A stretch of 64,000 nucleotides of DNA, taken from positions 1,860,001 to 1,924,000 of the forward strand of contig NZ_CP063849.1 of the NCBI RefSeq assembly GCF_015277775.1, read 5' to 3'. Position 1 is the stretch's first letter. Each line of letters begins with the position of its first letter. The notes under the pieces are model-generated. The model had not been told where the DNA came from. It made no database searches and saw nothing but the letters and a program-made list of their open reading frames with translations. The translations under genes and the position numbers were made by a program. Source of the stretch: Paludibaculum fermentans. GTDB lineage: Bacteria; Acidobacteriota; Terriglobia; Bryobacterales; Bryobacteraceae. This document shows positions 25,240-34,556 of the stretch, piece after piece.

Positions 25240-25590
25240 CGTGTGTCCCCTCGTGGATTCCAAGAGTATAACCCGTACACCCACCTCTGCGAGGGGCTGA
25301 CCGTGCTAGCATTCAGCGCTCAGCGATCATCCCCTATCCACTGGCCACCGACTAATTCAAGAGCTGAAAGCTGTCAACCTGCAGTACCCCAGCGCTGCAG
25401 TACCCCAGCGCTAGCCATCCAGACGGGAATCCGTGTGCATCTGTGTGAATCTGTGGCCAATGAATGAGGGCCACAGATGGACACGGATCCACACGGATAG
25501 CTCAGCACCATCTGTCCTAAGTTACGCACACTGAAAGCTGATAGCCGAGAGCTGACCGCATCCAGCTGCTGGCTCCTAGCTCCTAGCCAC
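25240..25590. repeat. Non-coding repeat-rich region between tldD and DUF1080 gene
   Basis: I see no gene. The region holds a perfect 16-bp tandem repeat (25379-25394 and 25395-25410), a 30-bp imperfect inverted repeat of the GTGTGxATCTGTGGCC type (arms 25428-25458 and 25469-25498, loop of ten bases) and several AGCTGAAAGCTG or AGAGCTG words. The inverted repeat resembles GTGTxCATCTGTGG sequences that occur between genes in many soil bacteria; that likeness is from memory. Confidence 0.6.
25428..25498. repeat. Imperfect 30-bp inverted repeat
   Basis: The left arm (25428-25458) reads as repeated ATC[CT]GTGTG units ending in GTGGCC; the right arm (25469-25498) is its near reverse complement starting GGCCACAG. 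The arms differ at a few positions and can fold as a long hairpin. Looks like a miniature dispersed repeat and not a terminator. Confidence 0.6.
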
Positions 25591-26301
25591 CTACTGCAAC
25601 AGCGGCGCCGTCTGGCTCGCGTCCGTCACACCCGGAGCCAGTTCCATGATCCGCAGATTCTTGAAGTGGATCTCCGCGCCTTCCGACTCCATGCAGAGAT
25701 AGCCCTTCTTCTGCGTCGACTTTGCGATGCCGTTCACAAACGTGCCGTTCACCGCCAGCTTGATCACACCATCCACCGCCACCACCGTATAGTGATTCCA
25801 CTGCCCGCGCGGCTTGCACAGGTTGAGAATCGACTTGCTGCGCTCGCCCCGCGGATTGTCGGGCAGCGTCTTCACACCGCCCACACCGAACAGCTCACCA
25901 TGCACATACGCGATGGGCGGATCGAAGTCCGGCTTCTTGTTGATCTTCACCCAGTCGAGCTCCAACATCTGGATCTCCACGCCGTTCGGCAAGCGGTTGG
26001 AGCCCGGAGTCGCGTTGCTCCACGCGAAGATGCCCGAGTTCCCGCCAGGCTCGATGTGCATCCAATCCACTTCCAGGATGAAGTTCTCATACTGGCGGTC
26101 GCTGCGCATCACGCCGATGGGATGCCCGGTGCAGATCAGTTCGCCGTTTTCCACTCGCCAGGTGTCCTTTTCGGTATTCACATTCACCCAGCCGGTGAGA
26201 TCCTTGCCAATCAGGTCGCGCCATTGCGGAGCGGCGGATTGAGCCGTCAGCCACGGCGCGGCGGCCACCAGCAGCAGCGATGCCGAGCGAAGAATGTTCA
26301 T
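25591..26301 (-). CDS. Secreted DUF1080 (3-keto-disaccharide hydrolase-like) protein
   Basis: A 236-residue protein with a signal peptide (MNILRSASLLLVAAAPWLTA). The mature part is a single jelly-roll domain of the DUF1080 family: DLTGWVNVNTEKDTWRVENG at its start and VEWHHYTV-like and GEIHFKNLRIMEL-like segments at its end. The family is now linked to 3-keto-glycoside or 3-keto-disaccharide hydrolases acting in the periplasm; this is an inference for this copy. Start at 26301 has GGAGG eleven bases upstream and heads a proper signal peptide. It stands alone between a repeat-rich region and a divergent small gene. Confidence 0.85.
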   Translation of the reverse strand: MNILRSASLLLVAAAPWLTAQSAAPQWRDLIGKDLTGWVNVNTEKDTWRVENGELICTGHPIGVMRSDRQYENFILEVDWMHIEPGGNSGIFAWSNATPGSNRLPNGVEIQMLELDWVKINKKPDFDPPIAYVHGELFGVGGVKTLPDNPRGERSKSILNLCKPRGQWNHYTVVAVDGVIKLAVNGTFVNGIAKSTQKKGYLCMESEGAEIHFKNLRIMELAPGVTDASQTAPLLQ

Positions 26302-26472
26302 GAACTTCTGACCTCCGAAGATGAAATGCGGGATTCGTTCATCCAGCATACAATCCAGCGGCGGCCCGGCGTGCCGTTCTTTGCGTCCGCTCTTGACGCC
26401 ATGCCGCAAATCCAGCAAATTAGAGCAGCGGCCCGCGTCTGGGCCCATCCCTGTCGAGAGAGGTGATCCCCC

Positions 26473-26838
26473 ATGAAGCGGTTCCTGATGACATTGGCCC
26501 TATCCTCGCTCGCGGCCTTCGCCGCGGACGTCAGCGGCAATTGGAAAGCGACGGCCGAAGGCCCCAACGGAGCAATGGAGCGCACGTTCGCGTTCAAAGT
26601 CGACGGCGACAAACTCAGCGGCGAAACCGTCAGCTCGATGATGGGCAAATCCGTCATCGAAAACGGCAAGGTGGAAGGCGACCAGATCTCGTTCACCATC
26701 ACCATCAAGTTCCAGGACAACGAGATGAAAATGAACTACAAGGGAAAGCTGTCCGGCGATACCTTGAAGCTCACAGCGGAACGCGCCGGGGGCGAGGCCG
26801 GACAGGCCATCGAGTGGAACGCCAAGCGCGGCTCCTAA
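26473..26838 (+). CDS. Small secreted beta-rich protein
   Basis: A 121-residue protein with a signal peptide (MKRFLMTLALSSLAAFA). The remaining 100 residues alternate polar and hydrophobic positions, starting VSGNWKATAEGPNG and with D-GKLSG-T-KG-V- motifs, as in small lipocalin-like or beta-barrel secreted proteins that are common in Acidobacteriota. No catalytic residues are evident. GAGAGG lies nine bases before the ATG. Its stop codon overlaps the stop of the convergent DUF3592 gene by four bases. Confidence 0.75.
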   Translation: MKRFLMTLALSSLAAFAADVSGNWKATAEGPNGAMERTFAFKVDGDKLSGETVSSMMGKSVIENGKVEGDQISFTITIKFQDNEMKMNYKGKLSGDTLKLTAERAGGEAGQAIEWNAKRGS

Positions 26839-27836
26839 TACCTGGTCAGCGCCGGAATCCCCCAGAGAAACACGGCAAGCCCAAACAGCAGGAACGCGGC
26901 GCCCGCGCCCGGCAGGTAGTACGCTTCATTGTCGATGCCGGGCTCCAGCGCCGCCGTCTCCGGATCATCGGGCTTGTACGACACCTCGACATCCTTCCCC
27001 ATCGGGTACTGCGCCGCGATCTCTGACGCCCACTCCTCACTCGACCCCGCCAGTTGCCCAAACCGCCTTACATTGTTGAACAACGTCTGCCCCTTCACCT
27101 GATACCGGTAGATGACGCGCGTGGAGTAGGTCGTGGTGGTCGTCGAATGCCCGTCGTCGTCATGATCTGTCGACGTGCTCGACCCCTCCTTGTGATACAG
27201 GATCCGCCCCGGCACAACAGGCCACTTCACGCTTTCCCTCGCGTTCCACAAAGACATCAACCCCGGAGTCAGCAGCGCCGCGCCGATGGCCATGAAGATC
27301 GCCGCGAAGATGCCGAGTCCAATGCCCAACATGCCGTTGCCGCGATCCATGCCGTAGTACAACACCACAAACATGATGGCCGGAATGATGAACGCCAACG
27401 CCCCGCCCGGCAGCAGCAGCGCCTCACTGTGGAAGCCCGGCCGCGCCGCCGCCACCCACGGTTGCTTCGGGTCATAGACCACCGTCGTCTCGTAGCCCAG
27501 CGGGAAGCGCAAACGCCGCAGTTCGGCCTCCGACGAATCGCCCGAGCCCAGCGTCTCGCCGAAGTGCAACGTATCGGTCGCGTACTCCTGTCCGCCCACT
27601 GAGTAGCGCAACTGGATGTGGGCGGCGTACATCAGGCTGCGGTCCCGCGACGACCGGCCGGTCGAGACGGACTCGCTCGTGCCGGAGGTCACCACCATGG
27701 CCGGCGCCTTAGGCCAGTGGCTGCTGGCAACGCTCCGCGACAGGTTTCGAATACCCGGCACCAGCATCGCGAGCCCGATGAGCGCGAACACTGAGGCTCC
27801 GCCGACTACCGCAAAGTCGAAGCCCTTGATTTGCAT
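26835..27836 (-). CDS. DUF3592 membrane protein with two DUF3592 units
   Basis: A 333-residue integral membrane protein with hydrophobic segments at about residues 10-28, 140-160, 165-190 and 310-330. Two soluble loops each carry the DUF3592 pattern: W-A--V-S----S (residues 40-125, ending YDPKQPWVA) and a second at about 205-300 (VPGRI..Y, VSYKPDDPETAAL). DUF3592 proteins are of unknown function. The end of the gene overlaps the end of the convergent small secreted protein. It is the last gene of a long leftward run. Confidence 0.85.
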   Translation of the reverse strand: MQIKGFDFAVVGGASVFALIGLAMLVPGIRNLSRSVASSHWPKAPAMVVTSGTSESVSTGRSSRDRSLMYAAHIQLRYSVGGQEYATDTLHFGETLGSGDSSEAELRRLRFPLGYETTVVYDPKQPWVAAARPGFHSEALLLPGGALAFIIPAIMFVVLYYGMDRGNGMLGIGLGIFAAIFMAIGAALLTPGLMSLWNARESVKWPVVPGRILYHKEGSSTSTDHDDDGHSTTTTTYSTRVIYRYQVKGQTLFNNVRRFGQLAGSSEEWASEIAAQYPMGKDVEVSYKPDDPETAALEPGIDNEAYYLPGAGAAFLLFGLAVFLWGIPALTRY

Positions 27837-27863
27837 GACTGTCTACTATATGACAATCCGCGG

Positions 27864-29366
27864 CTACTTCCGGTAGACCCGGAAATGCGCGGCACGCTTC
27901 TGCGAAACCGAGTCCTGCTTCACCTCGATCACGGCTTCATACTCCCCTTCATTGAACGAAGCGTTGCCGATCCTCGCCAGATAGGGGAACTTGCCCTTCT
28001 GCTCACCCGCGAAGGCCGAACCGGAGCCCGATCGCGAGTCATCTCGCAACTTGTCTGTAAACGCCAGCGTGGTGATCCCGTTCGACTGACCCTTGCTCAA
28101 GATATCCAGCGTCAGCACGGGCTGCTTCCCATTCATGTCCGGGAAGAACGTGAAGAAGAGCTCCAGTTGGAACGGCTCATTGGCGGCAAACGCCGGACTC
28201 AACATCGGGGCCAGCCCCTCGCCCTCATAGCTGATGACCGAGTCCCCTTGCATCGCATCAACCGAGCGGTCAAACTTCCGGACGAACATCAGATCGCTCG
28301 CGCCCAGCCCGGGTAGGCTATTGGCGCCTTCCGCCTCGCCATTGACCACAGCGGACTTCTCGGCAATGAGATCCTCCACTTTGGCCTCCAGTGCGTATTT
28401 AGCGGCGGGCAGTTGGAGTTCCCGGACGTAGTACATCGCTCCGGCTTTACGCGGCTCCAATTTGGCGGCAGGTCCCTTGACGGAATAGTCTTTCGTGCCA
28501 GTCCACACGACGGTTCCGTTGGCGTCCTTGATATTCGCCGTCAGCCGCGCTTTGGCCTCGTAACTCCCGCCGCTCGACTTGAAGGCCAGGCTGCGCATCG
28601 GAACCTCCAGAATCAGCAGGCCCGTCATGGGGCCCAGCTTGGCACTGATCTTGGCAATCTGGATCGGAGCGGTCTTCACCAGCCGGGCGTAAACCTGCAG
28701 CTCATTCGAGGGTGCGTTCGAAGCCGCGGCCGTGGGTTTCGCCGCTACGGCAGCCGCTTCGACCTGCGCCGGCACAAGTGCGCCAAGGGCTTTGTCGAGA
28801 TCTTCGAAGTTGCGCGCCCACTGCCCGCCGCTGCCCGTCGCCAACGCGTCCAACGCCTGTCCGCCTTCACCCGGAGCTTGTCCGCCGAGTTCCAGCACAA
28901 AAACGGCAATTGACTTCGATTTGCACTGCTCCAGGATCTGCTGCAGGCGCGCTTCCCCGTCGCGATTGAACTTCGGCGGGTCGAGAAAAGTTACCAACAC
29001 CCGTGTGCCTTTGGCTCGGGCCAGGGAATAGGAAGCGACCTCCAACGCGTTTAGATAATCGTTCTGCGTCTCGGCCTGCGCTTCTTTCGCCGCCGCCAAC
29101 AGGGTCTTTTCCAATTCCGGCGGCTTCATAAACTTCAGCAATTCCTGACCGTCGCGGCTGCCGGCGCGCCGTACTTCCACGGCATGTCCTGCTTGAGAAA
29201 GCCAGGTAGTCACCCGCTGCGCCGCGGCGGCAGCGGCCGTCTCAGCAGCCGTTCCACTCGATGGACCAAATAGCAGGGATACAGTCTGGGTTTGTGCCTG
29301 GAGCGACGCCGCAATTGGAATTGCGCCGAAAAGGAATAGAAACAGAGGCCGCCATTGCATACCCAT
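27864..29366 (-). CDS. Secreted VWFA-like domain protein
   Basis: About 500 residues with a Sec signal peptide (MQWRPLFLFLFGAIPIAASLQA). The N-terminal half resembles the von Willebrand-A-like fold of acidobacterial VWFA-domain proteins: RVLVTFLDPPKFNRDGEARL, an IAVFVLELGG strand and a helix LDALATGSGGQ. The C-terminal half is beta-rich (about 250-500). The metal ion-dependent adhesion site is not clearly preserved. The start is uncertain: ATG at 29366 or 29360, or a GTG at 29402 with 14 residues before. Part of the leftward gene run. Confidence 0.65.
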   Translation of the reverse strand: MGMQWRPLFLFLFGAIPIAASLQAQTQTVSLLFGPSSGTAAETAAAAAAQRVTTWLSQAGHAVEVRRAGSRDGQELLKFMKPPELEKTLLAAAKEAQAETQNDYLNALEVASYSLARAKGTRVLVTFLDPPKFNRDGEARLQQILEQCKSKSIAVFVLELGGQAPGEGGQALDALATGSGGQWARNFEDLDKALGALVPAQVEAAAVAAKPTAAASNAPSNELQVYARLVKTAPIQIAKISAKLGPMTGLLILEVPMRSLAFKSSGGSYEAKARLTANIKDANGTVVWTGTKDYSVKGPAAKLEPRKAGAMYYVRELQLPAAKYALEAKVEDLIAEKSAVVNGEAEGANSLPGLGASDLMFVRKFDRSVDAMQGDSVISYEGEGLAPMLSPAFAANEPFQLELFFTFFPDMNGKQPVLTLDILSKGQSNGITTLAFTDKLRDDSRSGSGSAFAGEQKGKFPYLARIGNASFNEGEYEAVIEVKQDSVSQKRAAHFRVYRK

Positions 29367-29441
29367 AGCCAGGAAGTCCCTCTTGGCCGTCGAGTATTTC
29401 ACATTTTCCGCCGCGCCGAAAGCCCGGCATCCGGCGATCCC

Positions 29442-31232
29442 TTATATCGGCACACCAGCCATCCGGGCAATGGCCAGCGCATTCGACTCTTTCGTCACGC
29501 CCGGCTTCACCAGGTAATCGAAATCCATCGGATCCGTACCATCGCGGCTGCCCATGTGGACGTTCCGCCCCAGCGTCTCGTCCGCCATCGCCGTCAATGC
29601 CAAGTCATGCGTCGACAGCGCACCAATCGCACCATACCCCGTGAGCGTCTTCACCACCGCCGCCGCCGCGATCCCGCGATCGTGCGAATTCGTCCCGCTG
29701 AAGATCTCATCGATCAGGAACAGCACCGGCTCGCCGGCCCGCGCATGCTCCAGCGTCAGCTTCAGCCGCTCCACTTCGGCCAGAAACTTCGACCTCCGGT
29801 TCAGCAGCGAATCGCCTACCGAGATCGAAGCACAGACCCGCAGGCCCGATAGCCGCAGCCGCCGCGCCCGCACCGGAGCCCCCGCCATCGCCAAGACACT
29901 GTTGATCCCCACCGTCCGCAGGAACGTACTCTTGCCCGCCATGTTCGAGCCGCTGACGACATAGAACGAACCCGGTCCCGGCAGCGCTACATCGTTGCGG
30001 ACACAGATCTCCTCGGCCAGCAACGGATGCCCCAGCGCCTCGCCCTCGAACACCGGACCGCCGCTCACCAGCTCCGGGAACGGATCGCCAGGATGCTCAT
30101 AGGCATAACCGGCCAGCGCGTTCAAAACCTCGAACTCCGCCCAGTCGTCGAGCCACGCCTTCATCGCGTCCTGGTGGCTCGCGCGCCAGCCCTCGATCGC
30201 CATCGTCATCTGCGTCGCATACAGCAGGAACATCGACGGCCCGTAGAACCAGTCCTTATTCCGCTCGTTCAGCCACAGGATCATCCGCTCAATCCAGCGG
30301 ATCGACGAAGACGCATTGCCCTGCCGCAGGGTGTCCACAATCCGTCTCAGCTTGGCGCTCTGGAACTCCGACTTCTGCAGCAGCTCCAGCCCTTCCCGGA
30401 ACACGCTGATCTCGACACCCACCGGCTGCAGCGCCTCCACCACGCGCCGCACATCCGGCTGATACGCCAGCCCCAGGCCGCAGTTCACCGGCACGCAGAT
30501 CAGCACAATCAGGATGACCAGCGACCAGGGCAGCACCATCGCCAGGCCCAGCAGCGCTGAAATTACGCAGACCGCCGTCGACACCACCGCCACAACGCGC
30601 ACCACCGCCGGAGCCTTCATCACCGGCATCGCAAACCAGCGGTCGAACGTCTCGCGATTCGACTCCTGTGCCTCAAAGCGGCCCAGCAGGCCAATCTGCT
30701 CGCGCAGTTCCGCCAGCGGCCGCAGCTCGCGCACGGCGTTCTGGCGTTCGACCGACTCCTCCAGGGAGACATGCTGAGTCAGGTACTCGGCCAGCCGCCG
30801 CCTTCCGATGGACGTGCGCGCCGTGGCCATCAGCTCAAACAGGCTGCCCTCTCCGAACAGATCGAGATCGCGTTGAAAGACGTGATCCGCGTTGTCGAAC
30901 TCGGCGCCCGCATAGCCCTTGCCCGCCCATTCGCCAATCAGCCGCGACAATCCGGACGCCCGCCAGCCCAGCAGCCGCACCGCCTGCGACGCCTCGCCAT
31001 GACCGCGTGTATAGCGCCTCACGAAGTACGCGACCACCGGCAGCGGCAGCAGCGGATACCAGGCCGGGAACGCCTTCTCTTTCCAGGCCGCCCAGCCCAG
31101 GCCCAGCATGAGCACGCACACCGCCAGCAGCGCGGTCAGCGCCGTACCCTGGCGGTCGCGCACCGTCATGAGTGCCCGTTCCGCATCCTCAAGTTTTTTC
31201 TGATACTCCGCAACAATCGGCGAACCGTCCAT
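29442..31232 (-). CDS. Membrane-anchored MutS-family ATPase
   Basis: A 596-residue protein with a complete MutS core at its C-terminus: Walker A GSNMAGKS at 428-435, Walker B LFLIDEIFSGTN, and STHDLAL, plus the MutS domain III-like helices before it. Unlike MutS it has no mismatch-recognition domain and has hydrophobic segments at about 30-48, 58-72 and 212-256, so it is predicted to sit in the membrane. Its role is unknown; it is not a normal mismatch repair protein. It follows the methyltransferase gene by 19 bases in the leftward run. Confidence 0.85.
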   Translation of the reverse strand: MDGSPIVAEYQKKLEDAERALMTVRDRQGTALTALLAVCVLMLGLGWAAWKEKAFPAWYPLLPLPVVAYFVRRYTRGHGEASQAVRLLGWRASGLSRLIGEWAGKGYAGAEFDNADHVFQRDLDLFGEGSLFELMATARTSIGRRRLAEYLTQHVSLEESVERQNAVRELRPLAELREQIGLLGRFEAQESNRETFDRWFAMPVMKAPAVVRVVAVVSTAVCVISALLGLAMVLPWSLVILIVLICVPVNCGLGLAYQPDVRRVVEALQPVGVEISVFREGLELLQKSEFQSAKLRRIVDTLRQGNASSSIRWIERMILWLNERNKDWFYGPSMFLLYATQMTMAIEGWRASHQDAMKAWLDDWAEFEVLNALAGYAYEHPGDPFPELVSGGPVFEGEALGHPLLAEEICVRNDVALPGPGSFYVVSGSNMAGKSTFLRTVGINSVLAMAGAPVRARRLRLSGLRVCASISVGDSLLNRRSKFLAEVERLKLTLEHARAGEPVLFLIDEIFSGTNSHDRGIAAAAVVKTLTGYGAIGALSTHDLALTAMADETLGRNVHMGSRDGTDPMDFDYLVKPGVTKESNALAIARMAGVPI

Positions 31233-31251
31233 CGCACCCCTTCCGGCCAGC

Positions 31252-31899
31252 CTATTTGACGGCCAGCCATGCCAGGAACATGCCGTCCGGCTCGACGTCC
31301 TCCCAGTAGGAGACCGGTTTCGACTCGACGTGGCGGCAATGCCGCCGCAGCAGCTTTTTGAGCTCCTCGTCGTGGAACCACTTCTCCCACTGCGGGGTCT
31401 CCAGCCGCCCCCAGTGCGCGGCGTTCTTGTCGATGATCACCAGCTTCGCGCCCGGCTTCAAGACCCGGCACATCTCGCCCACGGCGCGCTCGATGTCCAC
31501 CGCGTGCTCCAGGGACTCGGTGGCATACGCCGCGTCGAAACTACCGCTGCGAAACGGCAGGTCGAGCATCGAACCGGCTACGCGATCCAGATTCGCATCC
31601 GCGAACCGCAGCATCGCCACGGCCAAGTCCATCGCCGCGACTTCCGCCTCCGGATTCCGTTCTTTCAGGATCCGCGCAAACCGCCCCTTGCCGCAGCCGA
31701 TGTCCAGCGCCCGGCCCGTCCCCAGGTCGCCGAAGTAGTCGACGATCAGCTTCACGTGGTAAATGCGCGGATCGATCGTGGACGGGAAATGCTCTTCATC
31801 CCCCGCCGACTCCTCAAACGAACGCCGGATCTCGTTAGCGAGATCCGGCGTCAGTTCACTTGGCTTCTTTTTCGAAAACAGCTTGTCGAAGAAGCCCAT
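31252..31899 (-). CDS. SAM-dependent methyltransferase (class I)
   Basis: A 215-residue protein. Motif I ALDIGCGKGRF is at residues 64-74, followed by an acidic AAMDLAVAML strand and FDAAYATESLEHAVD, the usual Rossmann methyltransferase order. The N-terminal 60 residues include a Lys-rich MGFFDKLFSKKKPSEL. The ATG at 31899 overlaps the preceding stop codon by one base (TAATG), so translation is coupled. The substrate is unknown. Confidence 0.85.
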   Translation of the reverse strand: MGFFDKLFSKKKPSELTPDLANEIRRSFEESAGDEEHFPSTIDPRIYHVKLIVDYFGDLGTGRALDIGCGKGRFARILKERNPEAEVAAMDLAVAMLRFADANLDRVAGSMLDLPFRSGSFDAAYATESLEHAVDIERAVGEMCRVLKPGAKLVIIDKNAAHWGRLETPQWEKWFHDEELKKLLRRHCRHVESKPVSYWEDVEPDGMFLAWLAVK

Positions 31900-33080
31900 T
31901 AGGCGCGGCACAGGAAGATCGGCAGGCCCCGCTTGTTGGAGTAGTTCGGGCGGTACCGCTCGGTGTTGTACATCGAGCCCAGTTCCACCTTGCGCGGTCC
32001 CAGCTTCGGATCGGGGATCTCCACCATGTCGAAACAGCCGTTGACGATACCCGTCATCAGGCCGCTGTTGCCTTCGGCCAGGGCGTCCATCGCCATGTTG
32101 CCGTAGGTGCACGCCACCAGCTTGTCCGTGAAGTCCGGATCGCCCGAGCGCAGGTCGTAGGTCAGGTCGCTGACGATCGTCTCTTCCTTCGTCTTCGCCT
32201 TGATCTCCACCGCCAAGTCGTCACCGACATTGGCCTTCTTCTGGTGGCCATAGGCGTCGGCTTCACCAAAATGCTTCACCTGGTAGCCTTCCCACTCGGC
32301 GCCTTCCGACAGCAGCACCAGCGAGTAGTTGGAAGGATTGCTCTTCTTGTCCTGCACCAGCAGGTTGATGAGGTTGTCCAGGTCCACCTTGAACTCGGGG
32401 ATGACGCAGCGGATGTTCGTCACATACGCGGTGTAGAGCGCCGTGTAGCCGGCATCGCGGCCGAAGATGCGGAAGATGCCGATGCGTTCATGCGAACCCA
32501 CCGTCGTGCGCTGGCGCTGGATGGCGCTCTCGGCGCGCGTGATGGCCGTCGAAAAGCCGATGCAGTACTCGGTGTGCTGCACGTCGTTGTCCATCGTTTT
32601 CGGAATCGCGATGACCTTCACGCCTTCGTCATGCAGACGCCGCGCGTAGCTCAACGTGTCGTCGCCGCCGATGGCAATCACCGTGTCGGCGCCCAGCGCT
32701 TCCAGGTTCTTCAGAACCTGCGTCGTGACGTCGAAAACGGTGGAAACCTTGCCGCCCTTCTCAATGTCCTTCGTGGGGAAGGTCAGGCCCTTCAGATGCT
32801 CCGGCAACGACTTCATCTTCGCCGGATTCGTGCGCGAGGAGTGCAGGAACGTGCCGCCGGTGCGGTCGATGGTGCGGGTATTCAACGGGGTGAGCGGCAG
32901 GATGTAGCGCGACTTGCTGTCGGCATCGTCCAGGTTCAGGTGGGTGAGACCCTCCCAGCCGCGACGAACACCAACCACTTCATAGTCCATGCCGACGCCG
33001 CGGTAGGTTACTTGCTTAATAACGGCATTCAAACCGGGGACGTCGCCGCCGCCTGTAAGGATCACAATACGCTTGGGCAT
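31899..33080 (-). CDS. 6-phosphofructokinase, PPi-type signature
   Basis: A 393-residue PFK-A family protein. It converts fructose 6-phosphate to fructose 1,6-bisphosphate. The phosphate-donor loop reads IGGDDT at 137-142 and the catalytic loop reads PKTMDND at 160-166. An Asp after GGD and a Lys before TxDND are the published hallmarks of pyrophosphate-dependent enzymes, while ATP enzymes carry GGDGS and PGTIDND. So PPi is the likely donor and the reaction would be reversible. The family N-terminus GGGDVPGLNAVI is present. Coupled to a methyltransferase gene downstream. Confidence 0.9.
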   Translation of the reverse strand: MPKRIVILTGGGDVPGLNAVIKQVTYRGVGMDYEVVGVRRGWEGLTHLNLDDADSKSRYILPLTPLNTRTIDRTGGTFLHSSRTNPAKMKSLPEHLKGLTFPTKDIEKGGKVSTVFDVTTQVLKNLEALGADTVIAIGGDDTLSYARRLHDEGVKVIAIPKTMDNDVQHTEYCIGFSTAITRAESAIQRQRTTVGSHERIGIFRIFGRDAGYTALYTAYVTNIRCVIPEFKVDLDNLINLLVQDKKSNPSNYSLVLLSEGAEWEGYQVKHFGEADAYGHQKKANVGDDLAVEIKAKTKEETIVSDLTYDLRSGDPDFTDKLVACTYGNMAMDALAEGNSGLMTGIVNGCFDMVEIPDPKLGPRKVELGSMYNTERYRPNYSNKRGLPIFLCRA

Positions 33081-33151
33081 TCTCTCTCCTGGGTCTTAAA
33101 GATCTAAAAGAATGGGATGGATGAGTCCAATTTCAGTATAGCTGGTCTGCT

Positions 33152-34516
33152 TTAGGGTTTGCCGCTTGCTTTCACCAGCTCTTCCACGGCCTGCGCGATC
33201 ACCGGAGCGGCCTCCGGACCCACCGAATTCACCTCGCCATACCAGCGTTTCCTGGCGCCAAAGGTGAACGGCGGCTTCTCGTCCCACTGTACCTTCGGGA
33301 TGATGTAGCCTATCTCGTCGTTCGCCAACCCAAACAACATCTTATACGGAGCCGTCAGCATACTTTTGATCGGCCGCTCCACGGGAGCCTCCGGAAAGTC
33401 CGCCCCGGGGTCCTTCACCACGCCCCCCACGCTCAATTCCGGGTACATCTCGCCTGGAATCAACGCCACTTCCAACTGCGGAACGCCCTGACCACTCAAA
33501 CGCAGATACCCCACCGGAGCCTTCGTATTCCCTCCGTCCATCGACTGCCGCCCCTTGAACAAACCCGCCTGCGCGGCCATCAGGAACCCCGCATTCGCCA
33601 CAGGAATCTGTACTAACTTTTCCCGATAGGTAATCGTGTCCAGCGTCACCGCCCTCGCGTCGTGCAGCGCACTATGGACATGCTCGGCCACATACTCGCC
33701 CACCGCCTCGGCAAACCGGAACGTCTCGGCCGGAGCCGGCTTCTTCGTCTTCGGATCCACGATCTTCGCGCCCAATGGCGACTGCATCCCGCCCACCGCG
33801 CCGTTCACATAGACCACCAGCCCGCCCTCCAGGCTCTCCAGCCGTGCCGTCAAACCCGCGGGCCAGTCCGCCGTGATCAGCGTATTCTTGCTGCCCAGCG
33901 TCTCCGGATGGTTCGTCCAGTTCACCAGCGTCGCGATCCGTGCCCGCCGCATATCGTTCACCGCCAGGGCCAGGATCTGCGGATCGTGCACCACCGGCGG
34001 CCGGCTGTCGTCGAAATACCCGTCGACATCCTTCGGCGTCACCCCCGCCAGCGTGGCCGTGGCCGGCCGCAGCGTGGACAGGCACTCCTGGATCGCCTCC
34101 ACCGCGCGCGCCACCAGCAGCGCGTTATACGCCTCATCGATCCCGCTGACACCCTGCTTCGGGCCCCACAGGCCCATCGTGTCGGGCCCCTCGTGGACGT
34201 GCGTCGCCGCCACAATCACCGTCGCCCGCGGCGCGCCCGCGCGGATCTTTTGAACATCCTCCCACAGCAGCCCGATCGAGTCCGCCGCGCAAATCACCAG
34301 CGGCTTCTCGCCGGTCGATAGCGCGACGCAACGAACCCAAAGGTCGTCGTGGACCCCCGTGGCCGCCCGCCCGGTCCCGAATCCGGCCATATACACAGGC
34401 CGGCCGCTCTTCAAATCGGGCGTGATACTGCGCTTGGCCGCACTGGCCATCAACTCGCCGCCCTGCGCCGAACAGGCGCACGCGCACAACAAGGCGGATG
34501 CCATCAGGGATCTCAT
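33152..34516 (-). CDS. Secreted neutral/alkaline ceramidase-like protein
   Basis: A 454-residue protein with a signal peptide (MRSLMASALLCACACSAQG). It resembles the N-terminal domain of non-lysosomal neutral/alkaline ceramidases and related proteins: ITPDLKSGRPVYMAGFG, an ATHVHEGPDTMG zinc-binding loop, a NWTNHPETLG segment and an LIPGEMYPELSVGG C-terminal region. These hydrolases are zinc amidases of N-acylsphingosine in some bacteria, but the substrate of this copy cannot be stated. It lies 40 bases after the TPR gene and 71 bases before the PFK gene in the leftward run. Confidence 0.8.
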   Translation of the reverse strand: MRSLMASALLCACACSAQGGELMASAAKRSITPDLKSGRPVYMAGFGTGRAATGVHDDLWVRCVALSTGEKPLVICAADSIGLLWEDVQKIRAGAPRATVIVAATHVHEGPDTMGLWGPKQGVSGIDEAYNALLVARAVEAIQECLSTLRPATATLAGVTPKDVDGYFDDSRPPVVHDPQILALAVNDMRRARIATLVNWTNHPETLGSKNTLITADWPAGLTARLESLEGGLVVYVNGAVGGMQSPLGAKIVDPKTKKPAPAETFRFAEAVGEYVAEHVHSALHDARAVTLDTITYREKLVQIPVANAGFLMAAQAGLFKGRQSMDGGNTKAPVGYLRLSGQGVPQLEVALIPGEMYPELSVGGVVKDPGADFPEAPVERPIKSMLTAPYKMLFGLANDEIGYIIPKVQWDEKPPFTFGARKRWYGEVNSVGPEAAPVIAQAVEELVKASGKP

Positions 34517-34556
34517 CGAGGTTTACTCTATCGCACCCTGGCCGCCCGCCCAAGCG

